This document shows positions 53,034 to 62,088 of a stretch of 64,000 bases of DNA, piece by piece; within the stretch, counting starts at the first letter, position 1, and the number at the start of each line of letters is the position of its first letter. Source of the DNA: Sporomusa termitida (lineage in GTDB: Bacteria > Bacillota > Negativicutes > Sporomusales > Sporomusaceae). The translations under genes were made by a program, and so were the position numbers. The stretch lies in contig NZ_CP036259.1 of the NCBI RefSeq assembly GCF_007641255.1, positions 3,598,501 through 3,662,500 of the forward strand, read 5' to 3'. The notes below the pieces were generated by a model. It worked only from the letters and a program-made list of their open reading frames with translations. It ran no database searches and was not told the origin of the DNA.

Positions 53034-54332
53034 TTACAGATTAGCCACCAGTCGCAGCCAGCTTTCCTTGTTGGTAATCACATACTCGGTGCTGAGGAAA
53101 TCATGCAGCTTGTATCTTACACCAAACTCATTATATTCCGGCCGCGGCGTGTGCTCAAACCGGAGTGTCCAGTTAGCGCCCATATAGTGATTAACCCACA
53201 GGGTGCTCTCCTGTTCCGAGAAATTATACCGGAAACCGGCCATTGTATTGTCGGTAAACTTGTGCCCCCAGCCTGGTTCGAACTCCCAGGTCAGGTTATC
53301 AGGCAAAAATTCCACTTCCAGGAATACCTCGTCCCGGCTGCCGGTAAATTTACCGAAATGAAGCTTGCCGGCGGTATTGTTTTCCTCCCGCCCCATATCC
53401 AGGCTGCCTTCCAGTGTAACCCGATATTTGCTGGTTTCAGCATTCAGGATAATCTCCGTATTCCGGCCCGGCTCCACAACCGGTGTAAGCTGGAGTCCAT
53501 ACTGGCTGGTAATGGGATGGCCGGCGGCTGCCGCCGTGATCCTTTCCGTAAAATAGTCTTGATGGCGCTCCACAAACGCCACCGGCAAGCCGCGCAGCAT
53601 GCCCGCCGCCCCGCTGACGGCCGGACTGGCTTTGGCCAGCAGGACATTGGGGATAGAGCGGGACCGCATAGCGACATGCACATTATCAATCACCGGCCCG
53701 ATTGGAATCAGTGACAGCTTAATATGGGTTGTCCGGCCGCCCGCAATCTCCAGATTGCTCCGGAATTCCGGCAGCTGGTCTGCTAATAATTCCCGGATTA
53801 CCGCCGTGGAGACGCCACCGGCCCATTCAATGGAATCGACCGGCAGGCCTGTCAGGACATTGGCAATCTGATCCTCCACCCGGCTCAGGTCTGTTTGTAT
53901 CAGGCTCTTAACCGCCGGTGACAGGCCGCCGAAATCAACCTCCAGGGTAACGTCGCGGACCACATCCCCCCAGGGCACTACCTCCACCCGGATATGAGTG
54001 GTCGTGCCGGGGGTAATACGGACCTGGCCGACCGTATAGCCGACAAGTACCCGGTCAAATATCTCCCGTACCAAATTCTCATAACTGCCCTGACTGGCTT
54101 CCACCTCACTGACCGGCCGGCCGGCCAGCATCTGCGTGCCGACGGTCGTAACACTGGCGGTCATCCGTTTGGCTACCCTGGCCGGCGGCGGTTCGGCGGC
54201 ACTAATGGTCACCGTGATTTTGTCCACCGTATTGGGCGCAGCCAGTCCGGTACCGGTACTCAGGGTAAGCAGCAGCACCACAAGGCCCGGATAGAGTAAG
54301 GGTCGCAGGCATTTTGCAATAATAACGCGCAC
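53034..54332 (-). CDS. Triple-repeat OM protein of unknown function next to bamA
   Basis: 432 residues with a signal peptide (about 1-31). Three tandem units of about 88 residues are visible: each has G(R/L)PV near its middle (70, 161, 247), then G-x-x-T-(H/E)-I (109-114, 198-204, 289-293) and P-x-G-x-V. A beta-rich region with aromatic residues (about 310-432) ends VANL and may be a small barrel. Resembles the POTRA-plus-barrel layout but I recognise no family. The start is uncertain: the GTG at 54332 lies inside the best SD, GGAGGTG; ATT at 54323 is a candidate. Confidence 0.78.
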   Translation of the reverse strand: MRVIIAKCLRPLLYPGLVVLLLTLSTGTGLAAPNTVDKITVTISAAEPPPARVAKRMTASVTTVGTQMLAGRPVSEVEASQGSYENLVREIFDRVLVGYTVGQVRITPGTTTHIRVEVVPWGDVVRDVTLEVDFGGLSPAVKSLIQTDLSRVEDQIANVLTGLPVDSIEWAGGVSTAVIRELLADQLPEFRSNLEIAGGRTTHIKLSLIPIGPVIDNVHVAMRSRSIPNVLLAKASPAVSGAAGMLRGLPVAFVERHQDYFTERITAAAAGHPITSQYGLQLTPVVEPGRNTEIILNAETSKYRVTLEGSLDMGREENNTAGKLHFGKFTGSRDEVFLEVEFLPDNLTWEFEPGWGHKFTDNTMAGFRYNFSEQESTLWVNHYMGANWTLRFEHTPRPEYNEFGVRYKLHDFLSTEYVITNKESWLRLVANL

Positions 54333-54341
54333 CTCCCTAGT

Positions 54342-54372
54342 GAACGAGCCAGGCCTGTGGCCTGACTCGTTC
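54342..54372 (-). other. Stem-loop between bamA and the triple-repeat gene
   Basis: GAACGAGCCAGGCC / GGCCTGACTCGTTC (one mismatch) around TGT. There is no T run on the minus strand after it, so it looks like a processing or stability hairpin, or an attenuator that needs a factor, rather than a plain terminator. Confidence 0.6.
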
Positions 54373-54382
54373 GCTGCAACTA

Positions 54383-56113
54383 TTAGAACTGACCGCCAAA
54401 GCTAAAGTGGGTGCGCCCCCCCTGATCGCCTTGGGCGTAGTCGATACGAATCGGCCCAATCGGGGTTGTTACCCGGATACCGACACCGACACTGGCATTA
54501 AGATCATCAAGCTTGTACCCTTCACCGTCCCAGGCATTACCGATATCGGTGAAGACCACACCCTGCACCTTGCTGACTACCGGGAACCGGTACTCAACAG
54601 AGGCTGCCAGCATTTTATCGCCATCGAACGCATCGTCCTCATAACCACGCAGATTGTCAGCGCCGCCGACCGAGAACTCACCGGACTCCGGCATATTGCC
54701 GTCGGCATAACCGGCGGTAAGCCGGGCGGCGATTACGTGGTTACGGCCTACTTTATAGTATTTGCGGCCTTCGGCAGTGTATTTGTTATAGTCAAAATCA
54801 CCACCGAACATTTCGCCGGCAAATTCGGCCGACAGGGAGAAGCGTGCTCCTTCTGAGGGATTAAACACATTATCCCGGGAATCAAAGACCCGCATCAGGG
54901 TAACGCTATTGGTTTTACCAAAATTATCGTCAAGGTAGCCAGCGTAGTCGGGATCTGTCGAATAATCGACGCCGTCCACTGCCTCTACCCAGGTGTCTTT
55001 ACGGTTTTTATAGGTGAGATAGTTGTGAACATATTCACCCTGCGGACGGCCGAGAGTAATCTCAAAACCTTTGCGGTTTTTATCGTAACTTGATTCCAGC
55101 TTGCCATTATTATAATAGTCGCTATACTCGTTTGTCATATCATAGACGCTGAAGCTTAACGAGGTTTGCCGGCTGTCAAGCCAGGGACGGGTATAGCTGA
55201 CCTCATAGTTCTTATTGCTGGCCCCGCCAAACTCCCAGTGGAACTTGACCTTGTCGCCCTTGCCGTTAAAGTTGTTGTCACCCAGTTCCAGGATACCAAT
55301 CAGGCCGTCGGCCTTGCTATAACCGCCGCCGATGGAGAAAGTACCTGTTTTCTGTTCCACAACGCTGGCCTCAAGCACAACGGCATTCGGTTCCTGACCA
55401 GGGTTAAGCTTCATGTTAACATCCTCGAAGTAACCGAGGTTGTACACTTTTTGCATACTGCGGCGCGCATCTTTTACATTAAACGCCTCACCCGGCTTAA
55501 CCTTCATTTCCCGGGTAATTACATGGGTCTTGGTCTTTTCGTTGCCTTTGATCACAATGCCTTCCAGTGAACCTTCATTAATTGTCAGGGTTAACACCCC
55601 GCCTGGTGACATTGCCACATCGCTGACCTTGGCTAAGATATAGCCCTGGTCATGGTAATAATCCTCAATAGCACGGACATTGGCATTGAGCGTCCGTGTA
55701 TTTAAGACACCGTCCTTACCGGTAGTCACTTGTTCTTTAATCTTATCGGCACTAATCTGCGTGTTGCCTTTAACAACAATGTCTGTCAACTTCGGGTTTT
55801 CCATGACGGTGTAGGTTACTTTCACACCTTCAGGCACTTCGGTAAAGTTGGCGACAACATCGAAGAAATAACCCAGATCATAAATTGCCTGCATGTCCTG
55901 CTTTATTTTATCAGCCGACAGGGTATCACCCGGTTGTATTTTCACCACGCCTCTGACTGTACTCTCAGCGATCTGGCTAAGCCCGGTAATCGTTACGGCT
56001 GTAGCGGTCTTGCCTTCAACGTCTGCTGCGTAAACAGGCAAAACCAAAGCTGCGGCCATGCTTAAGACAATGACTGCCGCAATATAAAGCTTACAACATC
56101 TAATGTTCTTCAT
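54383..56113 (-). CDS. bamA: OM protein assembly factor BamA (short form)
   Basis: 576 residues. Signal peptide about 1-29, then three POTRA domains (about 36-110, 110-185, 186-260) instead of the five of E. coli, and a 16-strand barrel. SVGGADNLRGYEDDAF near 483 holds the loop-6 RGY/F motif, and the C-terminus is HFSFGGQF with a terminal Phe. Inserts OM proteins. AAGGAGGTAATGC is ahead of the ATG. No separate BamD/BamB genes are in the window, in line with reduced Bam machines in diderm Firmicutes. Confidence 0.95.
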   Translation of the reverse strand: MKNIRCCKLYIAAVIVLSMAAALVLPVYAADVEGKTATAVTITGLSQIAESTVRGVVKIQPGDTLSADKIKQDMQAIYDLGYFFDVVANFTEVPEGVKVTYTVMENPKLTDIVVKGNTQISADKIKEQVTTGKDGVLNTRTLNANVRAIEDYYHDQGYILAKVSDVAMSPGGVLTLTINEGSLEGIVIKGNEKTKTHVITREMKVKPGEAFNVKDARRSMQKVYNLGYFEDVNMKLNPGQEPNAVVLEASVVEQKTGTFSIGGGYSKADGLIGILELGDNNFNGKGDKVKFHWEFGGASNKNYEVSYTRPWLDSRQTSLSFSVYDMTNEYSDYYNNGKLESSYDKNRKGFEITLGRPQGEYVHNYLTYKNRKDTWVEAVDGVDYSTDPDYAGYLDDNFGKTNSVTLMRVFDSRDNVFNPSEGARFSLSAEFAGEMFGGDFDYNKYTAEGRKYYKVGRNHVIAARLTAGYADGNMPESGEFSVGGADNLRGYEDDAFDGDKMLAASVEYRFPVVSKVQGVVFTDIGNAWDGEGYKLDDLNASVGVGIRVTTPIGPIRIDYAQGDQGGRTHFSFGGQF

Positions 56114-56135
56114 GCATTACCTCCTTATCTATTTG

Positions 56136-56696
56136 TTACTGTCCACGCAACGATTTTCCGGCTAAACGAATCAGTTTGTGAATCTCCTCCGGCGTCAAAG
56201 GCACATCTTTTGTTTGGTCAGTTGATGCCGGCACGGCCGGCGGCTGCGGGGAGGTATCTGTATGTCCCTGCTCAACGGCAGCCGTACTTGTCTTAACTGC
56301 CGCTGCCGGTGCCGGCGGCACCGCAGGTGTCGTTGCTGTACCGGAAATGGCATTGAGTTGAGCCGGACCATTCTCAACTATAACAGCAGGCTGCGCAACC
56401 GGCAGCCGGTCCGGGGTGTTGTGGCGGCTTATTCCCCACATATAACTGGCAGTCATGCCACCAGCGGCAACAACAATGGCCAGGCCAACAGCCAGACTGT
56501 GCCGCAGAACAGGGTACCGGTACCGCCAATAGCGGGAGCGGTTAACCTCTTTGGCATGCGTAAGTTCGGCCTGAGCCAAAAACAGGTTAAGCTCACCCCG
56601 AATATCACTATCTTTGTCAAAAGCCTCTTCTGCCTCCGACAGCCACTGCTGAGCAGAGTTTAGATGCCTGTTGATATTTTGTTTACAATCCGCCAC
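56136..56696 (-). CDS. Single-pass membrane protein, possible anti-sigma factor
   Basis: 186 residues. An N-terminal cytosolic helical part (ADCKQNINRHLNSAQQWLSEAEEAF, about 1-75), one membrane segment SLAVGLAIVVAAGGMTASYMW near 82-102, then a Pro/Ala/Thr-rich periplasmic stretch and a final helix VPLTPEEIHKLIRLAGKSLRG. It follows a sigma factor gene on the same strand and precedes bamA by 22 bases. This topology is that of many anti-sigma factors, but no zinc motif (HxxxCxxC) is present. Start GTG 56696 is uncertain. Confidence 0.7.
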   Translation of the reverse strand: MADCKQNINRHLNSAQQWLSEAEEAFDKDSDIRGELNLFLAQAELTHAKEVNRSRYWRYRYPVLRHSLAVGLAIVVAAGGMTASYMWGISRHNTPDRLPVAQPAVIVENGPAQLNAISGTATTPAVPPAPAAAVKTSTAAVEQGHTDTSPQPPAVPASTDQTKDVPLTPEEIHKLIRLAGKSLRGQ

Positions 56697-56920
56697 ATTC
56701 ACCACCCCTATTATAAACATTATTTATAGTCCTGGGAAGGGGCCAGATTTTGGTCATTAACAAACAAGCAAAAACGGGCAAATAATACAATTGCCTCATT
56801 ATTGCTGCCTATTTCGTCAGCATTTGACTGATTTGCTCACTTTCTCAAATCCTTGCGGCGTGTTTGTAAAAACACGCTTCCTTACTCTCCGGCAACTGGC
56901 GAGAAATGTCCAGCCATCTT

Positions 56921-57559
56921 TCACCAATTGCCCATTAGTTTGGAAAGCATCCCCCGCAACCGGCGAATTCCCTGCTTTTGCAGGCGGTATACATGAGAAA
57001 CGCTTAATTCCATTGATTCGGCAACATCTTTGGCTTCACAATTGTCAAGATAAACACTGTGCAAGACCTGTTGTTCCTTGGCCGGCAGGCGGTCCATGGC
57101 CGTCCGCAGCTGATCAACAAGATAATTGTGCTCAGCCTGGGCAGCCACTTCCGCCCGCGCGTCAATGAGTAAGTCGCCAATTGTGGCCTGACTGCTGTCT
57201 GCTGTCACCGGGCTGTCAATCCGGACCAGGTTATTGTCCTCCCGGGTCAGGTAATTAATCATCCGCCCCCGGATACGGTGTACGGCAAACAGGCTGAAAG
57301 CCACCCCCCGGGCATGATCATAGTTTTCCACCGCTTCGATCAGGCCAACCGTGCCTTCCTGAATCATATCAAGCATAGTGGCCTCAGGCAGCTGCCAGCG
57401 CATGGCGGTTTTAAAAACCAATGGCTGGTAACTCTCGATCAGGCGGCGGCGGCAGGCCAGATCGCCGCTTTCTTTGTAGCCTTGCCACAATACCGCCTCT
57501 TCTGCCGGCGTCATAATCCGGATATTTTTTAATTCAGCCAGATATTGACTGAGTATCAT
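56921..57559 (-). CDS. Sigma-70 family RNA polymerase sigma factor
   Basis: 212 residues. Region 2 (about 40-100) has DMIQEGTVGLIEAVENYD and FSLFAVHRIRGRMINYL, and region 4 (about 155-205) has LPAKEQQVLHSVYLDN and a helix-turn-helix ESMELSVSHVYRLQKQGI. Region 3 is reduced, so it is between the sporulation/SigB type and ECF type. Start ATG 57559 has AAGGA 8 bases ahead. It lies between tamB and a membrane protein in the OM cluster, so it may control envelope genes. Confidence 0.88.
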   Translation of the reverse strand: MILSQYLAELKNIRIMTPAEEAVLWQGYKESGDLACRRRLIESYQPLVFKTAMRWQLPEATMLDMIQEGTVGLIEAVENYDHARGVAFSLFAVHRIRGRMINYLTREDNNLVRIDSPVTADSSQATIGDLLIDARAEVAAQAEHNYLVDQLRTAMDRLPAKEQQVLHSVYLDNCEAKDVAESMELSVSHVYRLQKQGIRRLRGMLSKLMGNW

Positions 57560-57596
57560 TTGTATCATCCTTTACAAAACCGGAATCTGGTCTATT

Positions 57597-60500
57597 TTAA
57601 AAAGCAAATCTGGTTTCTATGGTCAGCAGCGTTTTAGCAGTACCGCCGAAGGAACCGCCCAGTCCGATATTTTTGGTCAGGTCATACCTGAACCCGACAC
57701 TGTTGTTATGCTGATCAAGCCCCACACTGTAGCTTATGAGGAATTTATCGGTAAGGTACTTGCCAATCTCGAGATTGTAGCCCTGGAACTGGTCGGACTG
57801 GTTGTTTCGCGCCCTTCTGCTGCCGGTCTCAAAGAGGGACGACCGGACCAGCCGGAATTCATCAAGCCCCAGCTTATCCTGCAAAGCACCTTCAATCTCG
57901 GCAATAAAACGCATTTGCAGGCCGGCATCGAGCAGGCTGATTAACTCATCCCGCCCAAAGGTGCTGTCATTATCGCTGCCGTCATTTTTAGTGAAATAAC
58001 CGCCGCGCAGGGTTAAGAGCGACATGATTTCCTGCTGGCTCATCGCCGGCTCTGAGGTCAGTTTAAGATCCATCGCCGTAGCCGGGCCGTTAATCGCCAG
58101 ATGAATCCGGGTGCGGGCGAACTTGGATTCCGCTTCCAGTCTGATGATCGGCACAATCGAACCAAACTGGGTAAACTCGGCACTGCCGCTCAAGATGGTA
58201 AAGCGATTGGTGAGGTATCGCACCGTACCGCGCCGGACTTCGACCCGGCCTGAAGCGGAAGGTCTTTTCAGCGACCCGTCAATTTTAACCTTGCCCGCAG
58301 CCAGGAAATCATACAAATACGGGTTATACATACGCACTTTGTCACCAACAACCACTTCAATATCCAATCCGGCATTAAAGGGCAATTCGCCGCTGTCCGG
58401 CATGGCCGGAATATCGACGGTGGCATTGTCAACTGTCACTTTGCCGGCAATAAATGGCCGCGAGTTTTTGCTGGTTACTGTAAAAGCCCCATCAATCGGC
58501 CCGGCAAAATACTTATGTTTTACCCCCAGCCGGTTTAAGGTCAGCCTGAGGTTGTAGTCATCAAGCGTTAAGCCGTTGATCCGGGCCGAGCCGCCCAGGG
58601 AATAGGAACCGCCGCCCATTTCCCCGTCAAAAGCGCTTATATCTATTTTATCATCTTTAAAATGAATATCAATCCCTACTTTTTGGATAGGATCTGACAG
58701 TGCTTTCAGCTTGACCGTGCCATTGGTCACGGTTAAGTGGCCATTCAGAGTCGGTTGCGAGAGGGTGCCGCCGACGGCGATCTCACCGGTAGTAGGGCCA
58801 GTGGCCCAGGCAACCTCTTTCGTCAGCATCGGCAATATCCTGAGGTCAGCATTGTCAAGCCGCAAATTCAGGTCCATAGCATCGGTCACATCGGCCTTGC
58901 CACGCCCTTGGCTGTTCAGAGCCTTTAACGGCACAATGCCATAAGCACTGGCTTTGTACGGACCGCGCGCCACAAACAGCTGGTTAACATGGATGCTGCC
59001 GTTGTTATAGATTAACAGGCCGTATAGGTTATCAAATTCGGCATTGGCGATACTGCCGTTCTGCATTTCCATCGATACCGACACATTGGGGTCGGCCGTA
59101 GCACCGCTGGCCTGGGCAGTAAAACTAAACTTGCCGGTAGTCTCCAGAGTTGTATTAAATAATGCTGTCAGAATACCGGTATCAATGGCCCGGCCGCCAA
59201 TTTCCATATCGATCTGGCCGTTTAAATCGGCCTGCCCCTGCGCGGCCAATACCCCGTCAGGCCCCTGCTTGGCCATCAGCGTATTAACCGCAATGACCTT
59301 ATTCCTGAGTTCGGCATCAATATCAATCGTATCAAACAGGTACTCTTTTATTTTGCCATTACGGATAGAACCCCGCAGCACGATATTAGGGTTACTCATA
59401 CTGCCGCTTAAGACAATCTCACCATCGAGACTGCCGCGAATGCCCCGGTCTGGTACATTGGCCAGCGCCAGAATCCCGGCCAGTTCCCCGCCTTCGACCC
59501 TAAATAAGCCGTCGATGCCGTGAGTTCTAATGTCAACAGCCCCGCTAAACAGGTAACTGCCCTGGCCTTGGGAAAAACGCAGTTCCCTGATATCGGCCTG
59601 CTCATCTTCATAACTAAGCTCAGCAGAGATATCTTTCAGTTCCTGCCCGTTTGCCAGCACGCTGCCGGCAGTCAGCCGGCCGTTGACCGCCGGGCTGGCG
59701 ATGGTGCCTGTTACCTGGCCGGTCAGGCTGAAGATACCGGATACCGGGTAAGGGTACTCCAGTTTCAGCCTGGCCACATCTATATTTTCCGCTGCCACCG
59801 AAAAATTCAGGTTATCGTCGGCCGACACGGTTCCGGCCAGCTTGATCCTGGTATTCAGGGAGTCTATCATCAGATCATTTACGGTTATGACCCCATTCTC
59901 CCGCTGATAGCTGCCTTCGGCACTGGCAATAAGATAACCGGCAAAACTGCCTTCCGATAATTTCAGCTTGCCATGTACAGCCAGGTTGTCTAACGGGCCG
60001 CTTATCGTCATTTCCTGGTCCAGATTACCGGTCAGGGGCAGGTCAGGCTTAATGATCCGGACCAGGGTCTCCGCCCGGGCTGAACGGGTTACCAGCGTGA
60101 GATTCACCACCGGCTGAGCCCCGCTAAGGACTACCTGACCGGCCAGCTCATGGGCAACAGCCCCGTCATTCAGGGTTACCTGTTCCAGCGCCACCAGGTC
60201 GGGTGAGGCGGTGAGAATGCCGCTGGCCTGACCCAGCAGCTGCTGATTAACGGTCAGACCGGCAGCCTGAAAAGTAAGTCTGAGCTCGGGCCGGGCGATT
60301 GTCCCGGTTAGTCCCCCCGTAAAGCCGGCATTGCCGCTGACACTGAGATCTTTGCCCGCAGACACAGGCAAGGCTGCCAGTTCGACCCCGTGGCCGTCTA
60401 ATGTTATGGCCAGCGTATCTCCCGTAATCGTCCCCTCGGCGGTAATAAGGCCGGTGGGCAAAATCAGATCATAATGTTTAATGGCCGTAGTATTGCCGGT

Positions 60501-61925
60501 ACGCTCGACAAGTGCGGTCATCCGGGTATAAGGCAGCCCCTCTAACTGACCGTCTGTAAGCGACAGCACGGCGGAACCGGCGACTGACTGCCAGTTGCTG
60601 CCCTGGCCGCCGGCAGTTACCGTCAGGTCCCCGCTGCCGCTGACAGCTACCGGTAAGTCTCTGATGGCAGCAGTATCAATATTGCTGGCAAGCAGTTGCA
60701 CCTGATAGCGCTGGGTGTCTGTATCGAACAGGCCTTGCCCGCGCACCTGACCGCCAAGCGCCTGGGTGCTAAACTCAGCAATTGTTACGATTTTATCTGC
60801 ATAGCTGACCCGGGCCCGGCTGTCCTGCAGGCTGTAGCCAGCGACCTCCACCCGGTCCGGAGCTGCCAGCTCAGCCGTAACCACCGGGCTTGCCGGCGTG
60901 CCGGTAACGTCAGCCTGAAGGGCAACCCTGCCAGCGAGCGGAAACCCGTCGCTCAGGGCAGCCAAATCAACGCCCGTTGACTCAACCCTGAGGTCAAACA
61001 CAGGCTGCTCACCGGCGATGCCAATGTTGCCGCGCACCGCAACCGGCTGCTTGTTGACCAAGGCACTGGCACCAAGTATGTATACATAGTTAGTGGTGAA
61101 ACTTACCCGGCCTTGGGCCTTTTCCACAGTGTATTCCCCGCTGGCGGCGGCAATCTGATCCATGACAAATTCACCGGCATAATGTAACCCGGCTGCATTT
61201 CTGGCGATGGTAACATCAAAGCCTGTAAGCAACCCGTTAGTAAAGTGAAGCGGTGTGCCTGTCAACAGCAGCTGCTCATAGGCAGCCGGGTTTACACTGT
61301 CGGCCTGAATTGTCAGGGACAGGTTATTTTGGTCAGTATTAATAAACCCTTCAACACTCAAGGCCGAATCATTGTGGCTTGCCGCCAGTTTTAACGCAAT
61401 CGCCCGGCTGTCCTGCACCGTAAGCAGACCATCAACAGCAGTCAGCTGCCACTGTCCCTTCAGGGCATTGACAGCCAGCACCGCCTGTTCAATCACAATT
61501 TTGCCGTTAAATACCGGGCTGTCCGGCTGCGTTTCCTGTTTTAAAAATTCGATATTCCAGATGCCGTCAGCGTCTTCGACCAAGCCGACCACCGGTTGAG
61601 TAAGGGTAACTTTCCGTAAGGCATTGAGAGCGGTTTGACCGCGCGCCAGACTAAGCAGGCTATAGTCTACAGTAACCTGCTTAATAACGGCCAGCTCCCG
61701 GCCTTGTTTATCAAATATAATGACATCATTAATAACAGCAGTTGTCAGACCAACTGCCTGTAATTGTCCTATGACAACCTCCGTGCCCAGTGCCTGGGTT
61801 AATTCAGTCGCTAGTGTATTCTCAAGTTGGGCAAAAACAGCCTGGCTGTGGGTGGACCACCAGCCAAAGGCAGCCATGCCAAGCGCAAGCAGGAGCACTG
61901 CTAAGAGTGCAGCTTTGGTTCGCAT
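57597..61925 (-). CDS. tamB: TamB-like AsmA-family intermembrane bridge protein
   Basis: 1442 residues, the longest gene here. One N-terminal membrane anchor (about 4-24), then hundreds of residues of repeating beta strands with G-x-hydrophobic patterns (beta-taco groove) and a C-terminal TamB domain (about 1090-1442) with SLLTLRGGYF near 1305 and a last residue Phe. TamB-family proteins span the periplasm and carry phospholipids to the OM, or help assemble OM proteins. No TamA was recognised, so BamA may be the OM partner, as proposed for many bacteria. Confidence 0.94.
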   Translation of the reverse strand: MRTKAALLAVLLLALGMAAFGWWSTHSQAVFAQLENTLATELTQALGTEVVIGQLQAVGLTTAVINDVIIFDKQGRELAVIKQVTVDYSLLSLARGQTALNALRKVTLTQPVVGLVEDADGIWNIEFLKQETQPDSPVFNGKIVIEQAVLAVNALKGQWQLTAVDGLLTVQDSRAIALKLAASHNDSALSVEGFINTDQNNLSLTIQADSVNPAAYEQLLLTGTPLHFTNGLLTGFDVTIARNAAGLHYAGEFVMDQIAAASGEYTVEKAQGRVSFTTNYVYILGASALVNKQPVAVRGNIGIAGEQPVFDLRVESTGVDLAALSDGFPLAGRVALQADVTGTPASPVVTAELAAPDRVEVAGYSLQDSRARVSYADKIVTIAEFSTQALGGQVRGQGLFDTDTQRYQVQLLASNIDTAAIRDLPVAVSGSGDLTVTAGGQGSNWQSVAGSAVLSLTDGQLEGLPYTRMTALVERTGNTTAIKHYDLILPTGLITAEGTITGDTLAITLDGHGVELAALPVSAGKDLSVSGNAGFTGGLTGTIARPELRLTFQAAGLTVNQQLLGQASGILTASPDLVALEQVTLNDGAVAHELAGQVVLSGAQPVVNLTLVTRSARAETLVRIIKPDLPLTGNLDQEMTISGPLDNLAVHGKLKLSEGSFAGYLIASAEGSYQRENGVITVNDLMIDSLNTRIKLAGTVSADDNLNFSVAAENIDVARLKLEYPYPVSGIFSLTGQVTGTIASPAVNGRLTAGSVLANGQELKDISAELSYEDEQADIRELRFSQGQGSYLFSGAVDIRTHGIDGLFRVEGGELAGILALANVPDRGIRGSLDGEIVLSGSMSNPNIVLRGSIRNGKIKEYLFDTIDIDAELRNKVIAVNTLMAKQGPDGVLAAQGQADLNGQIDMEIGGRAIDTGILTALFNTTLETTGKFSFTAQASGATADPNVSVSMEMQNGSIANAEFDNLYGLLIYNNGSIHVNQLFVARGPYKASAYGIVPLKALNSQGRGKADVTDAMDLNLRLDNADLRILPMLTKEVAWATGPTTGEIAVGGTLSQPTLNGHLTVTNGTVKLKALSDPIQKVGIDIHFKDDKIDISAFDGEMGGGSYSLGGSARINGLTLDDYNLRLTLNRLGVKHKYFAGPIDGAFTVTSKNSRPFIAGKVTVDNATVDIPAMPDSGELPFNAGLDIEVVVGDKVRMYNPYLYDFLAAGKVKIDGSLKRPSASGRVEVRRGTVRYLTNRFTILSGSAEFTQFGSIVPIIRLEAESKFARTRIHLAINGPATAMDLKLTSEPAMSQQEIMSLLTLRGGYFTKNDGSDNDSTFGRDELISLLDAGLQMRFIAEIEGALQDKLGLDEFRLVRSSLFETGSRRARNNQSDQFQGYNLEIGKYLTDKFLISYSVGLDQHNNSVGFRYDLTKNIGLGGSFGGTAKTLLTIETRFAF

Positions 61926-62046
61926 ATTGTGCCTCCCCTGGCATTTAGATATCTATCGGATACTTCGACAGCAGGCCGGCTTCTTCCTTTTTTGTTTTTT
62001 CTGGGATTTGGTTACACTGCGCCCCTTGGGAGGCTCTGGCAACAGG

Positions 62047-62079
62047 TAAAAGGCAGAACCGAAAAACCAGTTCTGCCTT
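62047..62079 (-). terminator. Terminator of tolC
   Basis: AAGGCAGAAC / GTTCTGCCTT around a ten-base loop, ten bases past the tolC stop, followed by TTTTACC on the minus strand. Confidence 0.7.
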
Positions 62080-62088
62080 AGCATTGCT

